Positions 36,895 to 47,840 of a stretch of 64,000 nucleotides of DNA are shown here, in pieces. The stretch comes from Brachypodium distachyon (lineage: Eukaryota > Streptophyta > Magnoliopsida > Poales > Poaceae), in assembly GCF_000005505.3 (NCBI RefSeq), contig NC_016131.3, forward strand, positions 61,551,355 to 61,615,354, in the 5' to 3' direction. Positions within the stretch are counted from its first letter, which is position 1. The number at the start of each line of letters is the position of its first letter. A model generated the notes under the pieces. That model did no database searches. It was given only the letters and a program-made list of their open reading frames with translations, and was not told where the DNA came from. The position numbers were made by a program, and so were the translations under genes.

Positions 36895-37074
36895 TGTTAG
36901 AATGGAACGAGATTGAATCAAGAGGTGTACAAGAGGTGTCTCTTCCTGGGCAGACGCTAGCAACGGCTGCGTCTGTTCGAGAGAATTGTGCACGAAGACG
37001 CCGGCGGTTTGCACGCAGGCAACCGTCCGGTGCTAATTACAAGATAATGATTAAAACTAATTAATTTCTTAACA
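36895..37074 (-). repeat. 5' LTR of the copia element
   Basis: 180 bp, aligned end to end with the 3' LTR except for a 34-bp gap at about 36923 that covers the TATA-like sequence. Confidence 0.9.
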
Positions 37075-37079
37075 GTATT
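37075..37079. repeat. Target-site duplication of the copia element (right)
   Basis: gtatt, identical to 30582-30586. Confidence 0.9.
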
Positions 37080-37593
37080 GAATGCCGCGGCGGTTGACAA
37101 CGTTTCATTTGACAGTGGGCGTTAATGGCGAAGATGATTGGCAGTGAGAAACGCAAAGAGTCAGGGGCAGCGAACGGGCCAGGAACAGACGCTTGGCAGG
37201 ACAGGCGGCGAGTCGATTGCAGGCGGGGAGCGGCGCAGGAGACAGGGCGCCCAACGGGCGGTAACATGCACGCGGAGGGCAGCGGCGCGAGTCGTTCACA
37301 GGGGCAGGGCGAGCGAAATCCCGCGGACATGGGAATCGGGAAAAAAAATTCCGCTGCCTGCACATGCGCAGCAGTTTAAGTTAATTTCCGGTGACTTGGT
37401 GGGCTGGAAACTTGGCCCAGACTCCTTGGCCGTTGGCGAAGCCTGGAACTGGATGTGTCTAGAACTCGAGAATGGGACGCGCCTGGGCCGCGAGAACAGG
37501 ACCTCACGACATCGCAGGAACGTGCGTGGAAGCAGAAGGAGCCATGAAAATAGATAGTGGGGTTTCCTCTCTTAAATATAGAATATTAGAAAT

Positions 37594-37602
37594 TAGATGA
37601 AA
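37594..37602. repeat. 9-bp target duplication of the Mutator-like element (left)
   Basis: tagatgaaa, repeated exactly at 38963-38971. Nine bases is the hallmark of Mutator-superfamily insertion. Confidence 0.9.
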
Positions 37603-38962
37603 GAGTAAATTTCACAAAACCACACATATTGGGGCAGGCTTCTCATGGAGGCACCACTTTTGCTAATTTGTCCGAAAAACCACACAATTTGAGTCACGAT
37701 GTACCAACAAGCCCGAAATGACGTGTTTAGCGCGTTTGACGGTATTCCTTACAGGTCGGGCCGACATGTTAGATGACACGTCGGACGAATCCGACCTGAC
37801 CCGTTAGCCCGGTAAGTTTGGTTCCTCTTCGTCGGCAGCGGCTTCTGACTGGATGGCCGGCTAGGCGTTCAACGTCGTCTTCAATGCCTCTGGCCGTGCT
37901 CTTCCTCAACCTCCACAGAGAAGAAGGTGGCCGCGACCGGCGGCCGGCTGGAGGCCAAGTACGGCAAGGACACGGCAACGGAGGAGCTGCCACCACGCCC
38001 TAGGCCTTCTGGCGCCGCTGGACTCGCGCGTTCTGGATCTAGGTTGGCCGGACCTCGTGCCGCCGGTCTCGCATGCCCGGAAGATGAGCACCATTGGGGA
38101 CTGGGCTGGGGCACGATTGGGATGGGTGAATGGATAATTCGGGACACAGTGGTTGACCCACGAGACCCAGGCGGAGGTGGGGGAGGTGGAGAGAGCGACG
38201 GCGGCCTCGGCCCTGGCGGCGCGGTCGATTCCTTGCCCTTCTGGTAGATTTGTTCGTCTGGGAGACGCATAGAGACACGGCGGAGCTCGGGGGCAAGGTT
38301 GAGCGGCTCAAGGAGACAGGGAGGGCCTTAGCCGCGGCGGCGCGCGCGAGCACGCACTGGACGCGTAGGTCCCCTATAGTAGCGCCGCCAGCACGTGTGT
38401 GCCCACTCCTCGTCGCTTTCCCGTGGGCTCCTCATTTGCTGGTGCTTGCGTAGGCGGCTGGCTGGTGGCGGAATGTTGAGGTGCCGCCGGACGACCACGA
38501 GAGGAGGTGGTCAAGGCAGGCGGAGATGTAGACGCCACCATTGCCAAAGCGGAGGACGTCCAAAGAGTTGGTATGGGCCCTGTGCGTCGTGGAGGGAGGA
38601 GCCGATGCCTCACCGCAGTGCAGAGCTGAGACAGTGCCGGAGAGGGGAACGAAGCCGGCGAAGTTCTCCGTGACGCCGTTGAGGTACAGATCACCCTGTC
38701 TGTATCAAGGTCCAAGTCAGCCGGAAAAACAACCGTTTATGATACCCTTAGATAGCTACCGGGCTATCGGGTCGGGTTCCGCCGACGTGTCACCGACAGG
38801 TGGGTCCGACCTGTAAGGAATACTGTCAAATGCGCTAAACACATCATTTCGGGTTTGTTGGTACATCGTGACTCAAAATGAGTGGTTTTTGGGGCAAATT
38901 AACAAAAATGGTGCCTCCGTGAGGAACCTGTCCCAACATGTGTGGTTTTATGAAATTTACTC
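37603..38962. mobile_element. Non-autonomous Mutator-like element with long TIRs (Pack-MULE type)
   Basis: 1360 bp. The first ~210 bases and the last ~210 bases are inverted copies of each other (ends gagtaaatttca / tgaaatttactc; shared internal text gagtcacgatgtaccaacaa), with scattered differences. A perfect 9-bp duplication flanks it. The interior (about 37815-38735) is GC-rich, with long frames on both strands but no transposase. One minus-strand reading near 38695-38640 (GDLYLNGVTENFAGF) looks like a globular protein fragment, which suggests captured gene pieces. The captured source was not identified. Confidence 0.88.
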
Positions 38963-38971
38963 TAGATGAAA
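38963..38971. repeat. 9-bp target duplication of the Mutator-like element (right)
   Basis: tagatgaaa, identical to 37594-37602. Confidence 0.9.
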
Positions 38972-40787
38972 TGCTGATGTGGATAGGCTGCATGTGCAGC
39001 TTGCTAAATTAACTACAATTAGTAGACATTTTATAGAATTTATAGATTTGTTCTTTTCCTATTTTTGTTTCCCAGTGGAACACAGACGCTCGAACTTGGA
39101 GGATGTCTAGCATGCACGCATGTTCCACCAAGGCACCAACGCAAGGACGCGCTCTGTTTGATTGGCTGGATCGGAACAGTTGGGAGTTGCAGATGCATGC
39201 ACCATTTGGAAGGGAAGGGATCAAAAATTAACGTGACACGGCTGAACAGTCGACACTTGGAGGATGATCTCCGTCCGTACAGAGGGCAGGGCCAGGGTGC
39301 CGCGGCGAGGGGGCGCAGGGTGGGGGCTGCACGCGGCAAACCCTTGTCTCCGTCGTGTCCTCGCTTTTGCCGGCCCTCTCCCTGCCGCACTAATTCACGC
39401 CCTTGTCCGCCTGTCGTCCCTTTGCCGACGTGTGATTGTGTGATAGAGTTGGCCGCTGCAGCTCCAGATAGTACTACTCCATCCGCTTTTAAACGACTAT
39501 CTTCTTACAGGAACTGCAGTGGAACGAAGCGTTTTCGGCTCCCAGGATAAACAGTACTAGAAATCGAACAACCAGTCCGGCCGGCGTATGATTTTTTACT
39601 CTGCATGCAAGTTCTTTTAAGCTCGGCCAGCGAAGGCAAATACTCTGCATGCATTGCATTATGGCCTCTCGATCGCGACGAAGAACATGGATGCAGATCG
39701 GCAAATCGCATGTGTGGACGTACGAGATAACCATTTTGTGATTTGAGATCGATCGAGTGGGCACACTCTTGAGGATCTGGCTATGGGCCTATGCTACGCG
39801 TAACATGTAACGCAAATGCATATATATAATTCGAGTAACGAATAATCTGTACAGCGTTACTTACTACTCTGCTTGATTAAGTAGATGTTCTTGCAGAGAA
39901 CTTGATTAATTAGTACCTGAAGCCGGGACCATCATAACAACATGCCAACAGATAAACGCTAAGTAGAGCATGTTGATCGATCACCACTCAGGCCCTGGCT
40001 AATAATCGACTCTGTCTAATCGGATCGGATCGGATCGGATCTTGTACTTACTGTCAAAATTGTCGCTGCGCTTACTTCTCTTGGGGAGAGAAAACAAGTT
40101 TAGATTCAGATGGCCAGGACCATTAATCTTAGGAGGTTTAGTCAAACCAGATTGGATCTCCCATTCTCATTAGCTCGTTACTTGTGAAGGTGAAACTAAT
40201 TGTGACCCGATTCAGCCTCGACGGACTTGCTTTTATTCACGTTGTCAACATCGCGGAAAGGCAGAGTTATTTTTCTCTACGGACTGCCGCCCCGTCCTAA
40301 GAAAGTGATCCCTCTCGCTTCCTGCCTATTGTGCTTTACCCCATGGTTGACGCACATCCGGGTATCCTATAATCAGATAGATCTGCTTCCTCTTGCTCGT
40401 CATTCTTTTAATCCGTTGCTCATACCCCTCCGCTCCGCCACTTGCATTGTCGCCATTATCGTCACAGATCAACCATCCTTTACCCGGCCGACTGTCTGCC
40501 GGCTGAGGAACGAGCCAGGACTTTGACATGAGAGTTGGTATTAGGGGGGAGGGGGCGAAATTAGAGATTTCACAGGGGGCAGAGTCGCGATCACTGTTAC
40601 TTTTCCTAATATGCTGCAGATAACAGCAAGAAAGAACATTAGTTCATTAGATCAGTTGTTAATATAAGCTAAAAATATTAGGAAGATAAAATATTAAAGT
40701 AAACAATGCATACTATTTATTGCTAAGATAAAAGGAAAACATGATGACACATTGACACTGATTGCACATTCGTGCAAGATATAGTAC
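38972..40787. other. Gene-free stretch with a short (cggat)n run
   Basis: No supported gene on either strand. 40019-40042 is a short pentanucleotide microsatellite (tcggatcggat...). Open frames at 39065-39550 and 40227-40526 show no motif. Confidence 0.4.
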
Positions 40788-40942
40788 CTTCCTGCAGTTA
40801 TAGCATCGCCTATGAAGACAGAGGCCAGCACCACGGCGAAAACCATTGGCAATGGGCTGAACATTGGAGGATATGATGGGCCTCGTCGCTTAGCCCTAAC
40901 CCATGAGTTGACGCTATATTTTGCTGAAATTGCAAGCGATCC
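40788..40942 (-). pseudogene. WAT1-related (EamA) transporter exon, relic
   Basis: A 155-nt exon with acceptor (ccag) and donor (gtactat) encodes KYSVNSWVRAKRGPSYPPMF and the hydrophobic VFAVVLASVFIGDAITAG. This matches the penultimate transmembrane exon of plant WAT1-related proteins (usual text W...KRGPVF...FSPL ... E.I..GS). I found no following final exon and no good upstream exons; one possible hydrophobic exon lies at about 41990-42140 (GAIFLMALHSACSDTLVCVY, donor gtatgtgg). Most likely a decayed or partial gene. Confidence 0.55.
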
Positions 40943-41002
40943 CTGGATAAAAGAATAAAATAAAAATTCATGGCAATTTCCTTGTGAAGTACCAAGTGCA
41001 TT

Positions 41003-42148
41003 ACATTTTATTCCTTACGCACAACATTTTTTCTTTGAAAAATATGTGATCTGCTACCTACAATTCATCATCCAGGTATAGAAAAATAGGGAGTGGTGAT
41101 GCGTTCCAAACGCTTATCATACTGTAGGTCGGTTTTAGGAATTAATGTTGGCAAAATCAGATGTTGACAAATCTTGTACTCGAGTACAAGATTGTCACCA
41201 GGTTAAGATCCCATCCTTGCTTCATGCACTTCTGTCTCTTCTCCATATTATACCAACAATAGCGGTCAAAAAACATCCAACTAGGTATGTCGTCATGGAT
41301 GACCAGTATTTGTATGGATACACCTTGACAACCTTTGACTGCAATAAAATCTGACAATTTTTACTATTGTCAGTCTGTACATACATGATGGGCATAGAAA
41401 TAAGGACACTGATATCTTCAGTGACCTTGCTCTACTTGTAATTTGCAAGGTCTAATTCTTACATGTTCAAACATATATACGCATGTTTCAGCGAAAGGGC
41501 GGGATTGGTTTGGTTTGAAGTTGATATATATATGTATGTATGTTATGTGTGTGTGTGTTTTTTGCAAATTATTAAGAATTAGTTTTGAGCATGTCGGAAA
41601 TTGATATTGGGAGCGCATTTTTTTCGTTGCCTTGAATTGGAGATAGATTACGCACCTGCATATAATTTTCAGGTTCTATTTTTTCTTCTAACTATGGCTA
41701 ATTACTAGATAATAATAAGAGAAAAAACAGGCTGGGGGGGCACCGCCCCCACCCGCCGAGTTGAATGTCTGTGCAACATGTATGGTGTGCCAATGTGGCA
41801 ATTAGAAGCATGATGTAACAAGATAGTTTGATATAGGATTAGATATGCTCATTGATAAGTGCGAACGATTTAACAAGATCCTAATTAAGGCAAGGATAAT
41901 AGTATAGCAGACGACCGATAAAAAAAATAGTATAGCAGATGGTTGGCTATAACATATTGCTATGTCCATCCGATCCATACCACATACCATTCTAGGAGTA
42001 CACCCGCAGGGAGTAAATTGTTGATCCAACAAGAGAGCGATCACGAAGAGAGGGTAGACACACACGAGCGTGTCCGAACATGCAGAGTGTAACGCCATTA
42101 GGAAGATAGCACCTAGCACGGTGCTGACGGTGATGCGAAGCTTAGGTT
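41003..42148. other. Region upstream of the WAT1 relic
   Basis: Mostly featureless. 41527-41560 is a mixed (at/gt) microsatellite. 41990-42140 on the minus strand could be a degenerate membrane-protein exon of the WAT1 relic. Nothing else is supported. Confidence 0.3.
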
Positions 42149-42437
42149 TGTTGGGAAAACGAGATCGAAGGGGAGTTGGGGGCTACAGTAACATACGCCC
42201 CCTCCTCTCATGGACTGTTTACCTCACGTAAACGTTAGTTGGGCCTTTATCCACCAACCTACTGAGTTATATAAAAGAGAGGAGGCATGCATACGTACCG
42301 TTGTACGTGCCGTTGAGTTGAGAGGATTAATAAAAGGTTATGTTCCTCTCTAACTCCCCTGTGTCAATTTACTTGTCTTCGACTACGATCTTGGTGTGCA
42401 ACCGTAGAACCGGTCAGCCGGCAGAGGTTGCATAACA
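42149..42437. mobile_element. Solo LTR, 289 bp
   Basis: Begins TGTTGGGAAAACGAG and ends GGTTGCATAACA, flanked by an exact 5-bp duplication aggtt (42144-42148 and 42438-42442). It contains a TATA-like ttatataaaagagagg at about 42269 in + orientation, so the LTR probably reads on the + strand. No internal retrotransposon sequence is attached, so it is a solo LTR left by recombination. Family not assigned. Confidence 0.85.
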
Positions 42438-42742
42438 AGGTTCTTATGTCACAGGCGTGCATGCTTGGGCACCCGCATGACGAAAAGCATGGCGTCAGCT
42501 CCTATACAAGTGAAGGGACGCTTGGCCACGAGCACCGGTGTACTAACGACAGCTCCATCCGCGAGTAAGACGAGAGATATGCATATCTATTATCGTGTGT
42601 CCGACGATTTTCGTCCGACTTACCATACCATCCTGTATGCAAAGAACTAAGATAAAGGACCGAAGAAAGAAATTGGTTAGAAGCGGGAAGCCTCATCGAA
42701 GATAGCACCGTGCGATGGCAATCAAAAGTCAATGGTCGCATC

Positions 42743-42773
42743 TACTCCCTATCTTTATGGAACCGAGGGAGTA
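42743..42773. mobile_element. 31-bp remnant of a Stowaway MITE (ends only)
   Basis: Reads tactccct ... gagggagta with only about 15 bases between the two inverted ends. It looks like a MITE that lost its middle, or an excision product. Confidence 0.45.
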
Positions 42774-43562
42774 TGTTATTTTTAGGGAAGTCGCGCAATC
42801 GATCTCTGCTCCATGGAGTACAATACAACAGGGTTGATTTTATTTTAGTTTTTTGAGCAAAAACATGCACTGATTTATATTTTCTTGAGAGAGAAAACAT
42901 GCATTGATAGTCCTTTAGGGGAGAGGGAGCCGGCATTGTTTGCTTTTATTTTAGGGAAGGTAGCCGGGCCTAGCGTTGCTAGCTTTTTTTTTTAGAATGA
43001 CCGGTAACTTTATTGAAGCTCGAGAATCATTAGAGGCACAATGTCTTGGATCATAGACCCTAAAGATTAGAAGGTAAGAATTACAATAAAATCTCTTAAA
43101 AACATCTTATTCGTGGTATCATTTTTTGAAAATGAAATACTGCGAAGGCTTCAACATGGAGACTACAATTAGACTAGAGCGGCAACATAGCCACTCGTAT
43201 TCCTGCACGAACTTGACTACCTTCAAAGGTTTGGGAAAGACCATTGAGTCGCTAATCCAAAAGGATGAGAAGCCGTGAGCATTGAACGCACTTGGACGGG
43301 GGATGATCTCCTACAGGTACAGGTCGTCGAACCGCAAGATCTTCACCGGAACGTCAAAGAATGATTCTAAAATTACAAAAACTAAAACCAACAAAAGCAT
43401 ACGACACACTGACAAAAACTCAACAGATACGTATAAAGAGATCTGCGAGTACACAAACCTAAAATATGTAAGATCGGGTACACTGAACTTAAGGTGACTA
43501 AAACTCTCTGACTCCGCGGCAACGCCCGCTGAGTCACCCCAAGAGCAGAGAAAGAACCAGAG

Positions 43563-43683
43563 TACTCCCTCCGATATATCCATATTAATTGTCGAAATAT
43601 TACATGTATCTAGACGGTTTTTATGTATAGATATATCCATATTTGGGCAAATTTAAGACAATTAATTTGGATCGGAGGGAGTA
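43563..43683. mobile_element. Stowaway-type MITE
   Basis: Ends tactccctccgatat and ggatcggagggagta, TA at both borders, imperfect hairpin (atatatccatatt / gacaattaat pairs) typical of Tc1/mariner MITEs. About 120 bp. Confidence 0.85.
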
Positions 43684-44263
43684 CATTTGTTCGAGACCAC
43701 ATCACAACCTCCACAATGTTGTCGTTGAAAACCAAACAATTAATTTAAACAAACACTTGTAAATACTCTTAAGAGTAATCGACGTTTCCTCCACCTAGCG
43801 GCGCCAAGGCGGCGGCCGGAGACGAGGGAAACCGGCAATCTTTTCAACGACGGCTGCTAATCTAACTTCCGCCCAGCGTTGCTAGTTTAACCTTTTTGTT
43901 AGGTTAGCAGGCCTTGCACACAAATGGGCAGAGTATCATAATGGGCCGAGTATTCCTTAGAGGCTTAACTGCACTACCAGGCCGTTTGGTTTGCTAAAAA
44001 AAAACAGGACGTTTTGGGCTTCCTACGTCTTACGGTGTTTGTAGGTCATAAACTGTACTCGTAAGTTCCCCTCAAAAAAAAAACTGTGCTCGTAAGTCAG
44101 ATTTTTCCTATAAAAAAGTTGTGCAAGTGAGATAGCTTCTTTACTTTTTTTCTTTTATGTTTATCAATGTAATATCCCAAAGAAAACAAATATATGAGTA
44201 CTATATATGCATGCATGTAGTACTACATTCTTCATTGGAAAACACATTGCGCTTACCCTATAC

Positions 44264-44510
44264 TGCTTCCTCCTTCGAACTTTAGTAGACATATTGGGTT
44301 TCGGTTGACCAATGCTTTGACAAAAAATTAGTTCGCTTATATGCAACTATTGTGATCTAAAATCATAGCCATAAGCATGTACTTTTGAGTACGAATACAA
44401 TGATATCAATTTTAAGTCATATAATTATATATTTGTGAAGCAATTTTTGGTCAAATCTTTGATCAAAGTAAAACTAACATGCCCACTATTGTTGGACGGG
44501 GGGAGTAGTA
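44264..44510. mobile_element. Stowaway-type MITE, longer family
   Basis: About 245 bp. Left end cttcctccttcgaac, right end ttggacggggggagta; interior AT-rich. These termini match the longer Triticeae mariner MITEs. No ORF. Confidence 0.65.
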
Positions 44511-44874
44511 CGTAAGACCTTTTCCTTTTTTAGAAGAAATATATCGGCAGTTCGTGACTTGCATGTATTTTTCAGAATGGTACTCTAGTACGTTTTGGGC
44601 AGAGAGGCTCGATCAGCTCTTGCGCACCTAGGAAACCATGGCGCGCATGCATGATCCAACCACCGTGCACCAACACGCGCGCGGGTCCGCGGCCATTGCC
44701 GTCACGCAGAAAACACCTGCAGGGAAGAACCACACTTACGTACAAATCCCCCGCGCGCGCCACACCCATCCTTTCGCGCGCGCCACTACCCCACTCATGC
44801 AACTACTGATCATCGGACTCATAGCCATCGTACGTGTCCCCGCAAACGCGCGCATTGCACGAACCTACCGATCC

Positions 44875-45228
44875 ATGGCGCCATGCCCGGCTTCGACGGC
44901 CGTGATCAGGACGTGTTGCGTGCTGCTGATGCTGCTCCTGTGGGCCGACGTCGTCCGGCTGCCTCCGGTGGCCGGGCAGCAGGCGCCTCAGCCCGAGGAC
45001 TCCGCGGCCGCGGCGGCGATCATCGAGGCGGAGGGCGACGGGCGCGGCAACGGCAACGGCACCCGCGGCGGCGGAGGAGGCGCGTCGAGGAACAAGGTGC
45101 TGAGCACCGTGGACTGCCAGATCTGCGAGGCCACGTGCCGGGTCAAGTGCCTCATCAACAACCTCTTCCAGTGGGGCAGCTGCTACCAGCGCTGCAAGGC
45201 CGACAACTGCAACGAATGGTGTCGCTAG
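44875..45228 (+). CDS. Small secreted eight-cysteine peptide
   Basis: 117 aa, single exon. Start chosen at 44875 (MAPCPAST) because the next 30 residues form a signal peptide with a Leu-rich core (CCVLLMLLLW) and a likely cleavage after VAGQ; an upstream in-frame ATG at 44638 would put charged, unstructured sequence first. The middle is acidic, Ala/Gly-rich. The C-terminal 40 residues carry eight cysteines spaced C-x2-C-x3-C-x3-C-x10-C-x3-C-x4-C-x3-C and end NEWCR. It would be exported and fold through four disulfides. Class unknown to me: it resembles thionin- or hairpinin-like defence peptides or signalling peptides but matches none exactly. GC-rich, with no visible break. Confidence 0.75.
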   Translation: MAPCPASTAVIRTCCVLLMLLLWADVVRLPPVAGQQAPQPEDSAAAAAIIEAEGDGRGNGNGTRGGGGGASRNKVLSTVDCQICEATCRVKCLINNLFQWGSCYQRCKADNCNEWCR

Positions 45229-47840
45229 CTAGGTGGCCGGATGCACGCCTCCTGTGCCTCCATGTACCCATCGGACGGCTGGAGGCTGCCATATTATCCT
45301 TTTCGGGTCCTTTTCTCCCGTTTTAAATCAACGCGCGCCTAAACACGTACGCCGCCTGCTGCTATTTTTCCTTAGTCGCATGACTTTGCTGTACCCCTGC
45401 TCGATCTATCCATAAACTCAACACCAGTGCAGATAAGTATGTACGTAACCTTTTTTGGGGAAGTAATATAATATGGCCAGTGCTAATTCCTTGTACGGGA
45501 ACCGTACGTAGACCAACTACTCGAATTAGCAAGCTAGCTCTGTCTGCAGGTCGTGTATAACACAGTGGTCGTTGAACCGCATCTAAACATGTCTAGCTAG
45601 CCAGCCCAATATGTGGTCGGCCGAAATATCGATGTTACATGCACGCAAGGAGTCCATGACTCCATTTATGCATGGTCGTTCCCTGTATCTGTCCTGTCGG
45701 ACTTTTCAAAGACTATAAAAACTAGCAAAAGAACCCGTGAGATGCTACGAAACAACAGAAAATGTATCAAGCATGAGCCGGTGGAGGCGAAGTCTGGACA
45801 TTAATTTTTTAATTGGATTGATTTCCATACTGAGATTGATACCGAGAATTTTTGTTTGGGTTCGGATTGATTTCCATACTGAGATGGATACGAAGAATTT
45901 TGGATTTCATGCTAAGGAGATTGATTTATTTTAGGACCGTTCGTATTATGTTGTGACAAATTTGGACCGTATGATAACTTTCGGTAAATCTAAACCGTAG
46001 AATTTCTGCTACTGAAATCGTGAATAAGACGAGAGGAAAAAAAAAAGAGACAGTGTCATATTGATTGTAATTTTAACGAAGTTGACCGACCAACGGCGTC
46101 CACCCATCATCACCGATTCCAATTTAATATATTGTAATAGATACCTGAATCGTCGACCCGGATGGTAACTCCAAAAGTCAAAAGGCATACGAACCACCGC
46201 TTGAAATTTAGAGAGAAATCACGTACGCCAAGACACGGTCATAAACAATTAATCAGACTGGTCGCATGGAGGCACGAGGGTTACGTGCCACTATATCTTT
46301 AAGCATCCACTTGACTAGATGGGTCACCTGCTGCTCGGGTTGGGCCGGGGGTTCGTAGATATATAAAATCTGGACATCTCAGTTCAAAATTCTTGGTGTA
46401 CTTCCTTGCACTCCAAAGGGCCGACTTGGTGTTGACATCAGTGAACCAGCGCAGACAAGATGCATATGCAGCATCAGATTATCGGTACGTAGATATGCAG
46501 GCCAAAGACTTGAACAGTATATGGATAAAAATTGTGATGCTATTTGACTCTTCCTTCCGGACAGGCGAAGGCGAGAGAAAAAGACACGACTCTCCTCCAC
46601 GAGGAGTCGATCGCAAAGATTTCGTATGTTGATGCTTATTACCGTCACCACTCAGCACTAAGGGATCGGATCGAACTCACTGTACTGTACGGAGTATAAG
46701 ATAATGCCCATGGATTGCACACAAATGGGTATAATACGACACGCGCGAATACACATGATTGAACTCAAATTTCCCAAAAAAAAAAAACTTCACATGAGGG
46801 TGTATAATCGACATGACTGCTGGGCTGCAACAGTCTATACGCGCGTACGTACGTGCACGTCCAAGGTTGTTTCTGCTATCATCAAAATCTCATCAACTGT
46901 CCTTGAAGAACACCGACAACGTGGACTTTGGAGTCCCATATATATATGTTCCTCGTTTTGCACCTAAAATGTATTTTTCTTCGCTAGCTTTTTCTTTGAA
47001 ATCTAATAATCAATCTTTTTTACCATCCAGATACCTGCCGAAGGACATGCTTTTGGTGGCGCCACTGATATGTTTCTTTCGTGTGGTCACTGATGGTGAT
47101 GTTAGTTTGACCAAACTATATAATAATAGAGATTTTTGTTTTGACAAATCAACAATAGCTGCAAAATTGGCTTCGGTTGAGTACTAAATAATGTACTGTT
47201 TTGCATGCGAAAGTGATCAAGGCTCGATAGATCACAAAATCAGATGCAAGATTAATCAAGGAAACGTTGTACCACTACTAGTATATATCTCGTACTACGT
47301 CTTTACCCATGCCGGTACGGCAACTACTACAAGTTGTCGTCGATCTCTGGTCGAAAGGAAACGATCAAGGCACGGATCGTATTAATTGCAACACACAATA
47401 ATAGAGATTTCTCCTAGAACTGCATTACCCGGACGCTATTTAATTTGACGGTATCAGCCAACTAACCCGGGTTTTTTTTCCTGCAATCAAATGCACGACT
47501 TCCTCGCATCGAAGACCTTGCCCCTGTCCCTGCAGTACGTGTCCAAGTAGTTAAAAAAGGCCTTTGCTTGGAATTTGTCGTCTCCACACAATCACCACGC
47601 GCGCGCGAAACGCCGTCGACTTTGACTACCGACGCGCAGCAGCAGCAGAAGGCCTCGATCCCGAGCTACCCCCCCGTTCGGCTAGCTGTCCATACCTGCT
47701 CATATATGCAACCCAGAGATCCAGAAAAAAAGAGCACAAGCGTGTACAGCAGAGCCCCATCCATTCATTCATCACAAGTACACAGCACGTGAAGTCGCTC
47801 CTGAACCCTAGAAGCACAGAGCTTGATCGTCTAGCTTGGC
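45229..47840. other. Intergenic region upstream of the DUF4228 gene
   Basis: No gene supported. The left part is the 3' flank of the cysteine-rich peptide gene. Near 47700 a tatatgcaaccc sequence about 140 bp before the DUF4228 start could be its TATA region. Short frames in between lack motifs. Confidence 0.35.

Larger units (their letters stand above)
30587..37074 (-). mobile_element. Ty1-copia LTR retrotransposon, inactive, complete at both ends
   Basis: LTRs at 30587-30800 and 36895-37074 begin TGTTAGAATGG and end TTTCTTAACA on the + strand, flanked by gtatt duplications. The coding order on the minus strand is gag, protease, integrase, reverse transcriptase, RNase H, which is the copia order. 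The right LTR is therefore the 5' LTR. Next to it lies a primer-binding-like site (36882-36892, gttatcaggca on the minus strand); next to the left LTR is a polypurine tract. LTRs show about a dozen mismatches over ~180 aligned bases plus a 34-bp length difference, so the insertion is not recent. The ORF carries at least one internal stop and one frameshift. Confidence 0.95.
30123..37363 (-). pseudogene. Possible host reading frame split by the copia insertion
   Basis: On the minus strand a frame open from an ATG at 37363 runs to the insertion site (37080) and, if the element and one copy of its target duplication are removed, continues in the same frame at 30581 for about 50 more codons to a possible donor near 30430 (tcagaag|gtagc). 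A further candidate exon follows about 80 bp later (30353-30180, SSVWKVFDVLFARAAAA). No domain was recognised and GC-rich sequence gives open frames by chance, so this may not be a gene. Confidence 0.25.

Noticed and set aside
44638..44874. In-frame N-terminal extension of the cysteine-rich peptide
   Set aside because: It would bury the signal peptide about 80 residues inside the protein; the extension is charged and unstructured, and the ATG at 44875 directly precedes a good signal sequence.
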